Source: Acidobacteriaceae bacterium (GTDB lineage Bacteria; Acidobacteriota; Terriglobia; Terriglobales; Acidobacteriaceae). Taken from it: 43,931 nucleotides of DNA. Numbering within the stretch: the first letter of the stretch is position 1; the number at the start of each line of letters is the position of its first letter. The notes under the pieces were generated by a model that saw only the letters and a list, made by a program, of their open reading frames with translations, was not told the DNA's origin and made no database searches. Of the stretch, positions 42,437 through 43,931 are shown one piece after another. The position numbers and the translations under genes were made by a program. Where the stretch lies: the NCBI GenBank assembly GCA_003140075.1, contig PLIO01000245.1:1-43931 (forward strand), in the 5' to 3' direction.

Positions 42437-42637
42437 TCAAATACTTGAACGCACAGTCGCGTTCCCCCGTGCCGCAGCGCTTGCGTTCTGTTTCACCGGC
42501 ACCGTGTGGGGGACAGTTTGCCGGGCAAAGAACAGCCGGAACACCTGCCCGAAAATGAATTCTTCCGCCAGCAGCGCCACCGCCAACGAAAAAACCATGC
42601 CCGCCACTACTGCCATGAATGTGATTGCCATCTGCAT
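42437..42637 (-). CDS. small membrane protein, one predicted helix
   Basis: A 66-residue product with a single long hydrophobic stretch (MAITFMAVVAGMVFSLAVAL, then LAEEFIFGQVFRLFFAR) and a polar Ala/Arg tail. No family recognised. A strong GGGGAGG ribosome site five to six bases before the ATG argues that it is real. It lies 148 bp upstream of the histidine kinase, same strand, and may have its own promoter. Confidence 0.5.
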   Translation of the reverse strand: MQMAITFMAVVAGMVFSLAVALLAEEFIFGQVFRLFFARQTVPHTVPVKQNASAAARGNATVRSSI

Positions 42638-42766
42638 AACGCCCTCCCCGTGCGCCGCTTTGCCGCACATCGAGGTAGATCGCAGCCCGAACGCCAATCT
42701 TCAATAGATTGAAAACCAACAACTTAGAAGGAAGTGTGCATTCGCTGAGAGTGGTCTGCGGGAGTC

Positions 42767-42788
42767 AGTGTGTCCGGACGCACACACT
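42767..42788. repeat. inverted repeat AGTGTGT / ACACACT
   Basis: Perfect 7-bp arms around an 8-bp loop that itself contains TCCGGA-like symmetry. It could be an operator or a short terminator-like hairpin. Confidence 0.4.
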
Positions 42789-42832
42789 ATGCGCGCAGCA
42801 ATTCTCAGGCGCAGTTTCGTCATTTCCCCACT

Positions 42833-42915
42833 GAGACACGGAAAAACGAGACAAGGAAAATCAGGATCAGAGGTTTTCTCTGCGTCTCTGTGCCTCTTTT
42901 GTGAAAGCCTTGTTC
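42833..42915. repeat. imperfect inverted repeat resembling a dispersed bacterial repeat
   Basis: GAGACACGGAAAAACGAGA (from 42833) is similar to the reverse complement of TCTGCGTCTCTGTGCCTC (about 42880-42897), and a TTTTGTGAAAG tail follows. The right half is the familiar 'TCTGCGTCTCTGTGCCTC' type string found scattered in many bacterial genomes. Confidence 0.5.
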
Positions 42916-42963
42916 TCTACCTCCATTTGACTTCCCATTCTCACCGCCGCTATCGTTGCCCGC

Positions 42964-43931
42964 ATGAACGTCGTCAAAGCCACCCGCCAGTTCGAAGACT
43001 GGCTCGCCCAACGCACGCACCTCGACCGAAAAGATCTTCGAGTTAAACACGCCAACATGAAAGCGGAGCTTTTTCCCTTCCTCCGCGCCACTTACTACCG
43101 CTGGGCGCAGGTGTGGCCGCAGGTTTGTCCTGAACTCGCCAAGGCTCCACACGTGCTCGCCGTCGGCGATCTCCACGTTGAGAACTTCGGCACCTGGCGG
43201 GACGTCGAAGGCCGCCTCATCTGGGGCGTCAACGATTTCGACGAAGCGTGGCCCATGGCCTACACCATCGACTTAGTCCGCCTTGCCGTCAGCGCTCACC
43301 TCGCCGCCGAAGTTGGACGCCTCCCAATCAAACGCGAGGACATCTGCGGCGCCATGCTCGAAGGCTATCGTGAAGGCATGCAGGCAAAAGGCTGCGCGTT
43401 CGTGCTGGGCGAAAAGCATCAGTGGCTGCGCCGCATCGCCGAAGGCGAACTCCGCGATCCCGTCCACTTCTGGGCAAAGATCGACGCCCTCCCCACGGTG
43501 AAAACCGAAATCCCAGTCAGCGCGCTCGATGCCATCGAACATCTCATGCCCGCGCCCGGCATTCCATTTCGCATCGCCCACCGCGTTGCCGGACTTGGCA
43601 GCCTCGGCCACGCCCGCTACGTCGCCATCGCCGACTGGCACGGCGGCCGCATCGCCCGCGAAGCCAAAGCGCTCGTCCCGTCTGCTTCGCATTGGGCCCA
43701 GAATCTTGAGGCCAACAGCGAAGCGCAAAAGAACGCAGGCCCTGCCGAAATTCTCTATCAGGTGATCGTCAACCACGCCGTCCGCTGTCCCGATCCTTTC
43801 GTCCAGCTTCGCGGACGCTGGATCACTCGCCGCCTCGGTCCGCACTGCTCCCGCATCGAACTCGCTTCCTTGAGCGTCCCCGATACCGAACTCCGCCTGC
43901 TCCACGCCATGGGATGGGAAACCGCCAACAT
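42964..43931 (+). CDS. DUF2252-family protein, N-terminal part (cut by window edge)
   Basis: The first ~322 residues of a DUF2252 protein; the frame is open to the window end. The defining kinase-like motif is VGDLHVENFGTWRD (68-80), followed by IWGVNDFDEAWPM (86-98) and YTIDLVRLAVSA. Later GIPFRIAHRVAGLGSLGHARY and WAQNLEAN are present. DUF2252 has an aminoglycoside-phosphotransferase-like fold, with no established substrate. No Shine-Dalgarno is evident before the ATG, so the start may differ slightly. Confidence 0.88.
   Translation, partial: MNVVKATRQFEDWLAQRTHLDRKDLRVKHANMKAELFPFLRATYYRWAQVWPQVCPELAKAPHVLAVGDLHVENFGTWRDVEGRLIWGVNDFDEAWPMAYTIDLVRLAVSAHLAAEVGRLPIKREDICGAMLEGYREGMQAKGCAFVLGEKHQWLRRIAEGELRDPVHFWAKIDALPTVKTEIPVSALDAIEHLMPAPGIPFRIAHRVAGLGSLGHARYVAIADWHGGRIAREAKALVPSASHWAQNLEANSEAQKNAGPAEILYQVIVNHAVRCPDPFVQLRGRWITRRLGPHCSRIELASLSVPDTELRLLHAMGWETAN

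Larger units (their letters stand above)
42638..42963. other. 326-bp intergenic region with inverted repeats
   Basis: This region separates the small membrane protein from the DUF2252 gene. It holds AGTGTGT-CCGGACGC-ACACACT (42767-42788) and the repeat-like stretch at 42833-42900. No other gene seen. Confidence 0.4.

Noticed and set aside
43273-43905. 210-codon open frame antisense to the DUF2252 gene
   Set aside because: The DUF2252 motif on the plus strand is unmistakable; the antisense product has no recognisable family.

Overview
The window is a 43.9 kb stretch of ordinary chromosome from what is most likely an Acidobacteriota bacterium (Terriglobia/Koribacter type). This is inferred from an Oar-like TonB-dependent receptor with an N-terminal carboxypeptidase-regulatory domain, the CRTAC1/ASPIC-UnbV protein beside TPR proteins and a multihaem cytochrome, the DUF2252 protein, and an initiator tRNA encoded with its CCA. 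No phage, insertion sequence, CRISPR array or rRNA was seen. Three decayed gene remnants were found (cupin, tautomerase, cation-diffusion-facilitator transporter).

Layout. (1) 1-2434: a minus-strand unit encodes a secreted DUF1579-like protein, a YtrA-type GntR regulator, an ABC ATPase and a permease cut by the window edge. Genes after the regulator overlap by ATGA. A perfect 20-bp palindrome sits on the predicted -10 of this unit. (2) 2584-3864: remnants of a cupin and a 4-oxalocrotonate-tautomerase-like gene precede an intact aldo/keto reductase. (3) 3916-5235: a GAF-SpoIIE (RsbU-type) phosphatase whose GAF domain carries an unusual cysteine cluster. (4) 5597-14040: a carbohydrate locus with a LacI regulator, an MFS transporter, a lipoprotein glycoside hydrolase of the clan GH-A kind and a divergent TonB-dependent receptor closed by a strong terminator. 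(5) 14060-21305: two secreted TPR proteins on the plus strand flank a minus-strand pair, a seven-haem cytochrome c with a TPR tail followed by a CRTAC1 protein.

(6) 21340-30642: a decayed CDF transporter, then a compatible-solute island: otsA-otsB (OtsA fused to a two-TM sensor-like N-terminus), malQ, a TM-helix (mechanosensitive-like) membrane protein, a GT-A glycosyltransferase and treS. Trehalose can be made by two routes here (OtsAB and TreS). The glycosyltransferase may make a glucosylglycerate-like solute, and the membrane protein would fit osmotic control. (7) 31046-32028: initiator tRNA-Met and a Dps ferritin. (8) 32103-36881: a betaine-homocysteine-methyltransferase-like protein, a PYROXD2-like FAD oxidoreductase, a divergent TetR regulator and a Rieske oxygenase. 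Two near-identical 13-bp inverted repeats lie against the start codons of the oxidoreductase and the TetR gene, exactly 100 bp apart, and look like TetR operators. (9) 36932-43931: a secreted CocE/NonD-type hydrolase, an NtrC/NtrY-like two-component pair, a small one-helix membrane protein, a dispersed-repeat-like inverted sequence and the start of a DUF2252 protein.

The items most worth a second look are the sensor-fused OtsA, the cytochrome/CRTAC1/TPR cluster, the paired TetR operators with a possible betaine/methyl-group module, the palindromic operator of the Ytr-like unit, and the cysteine-rich GAF phosphatase.
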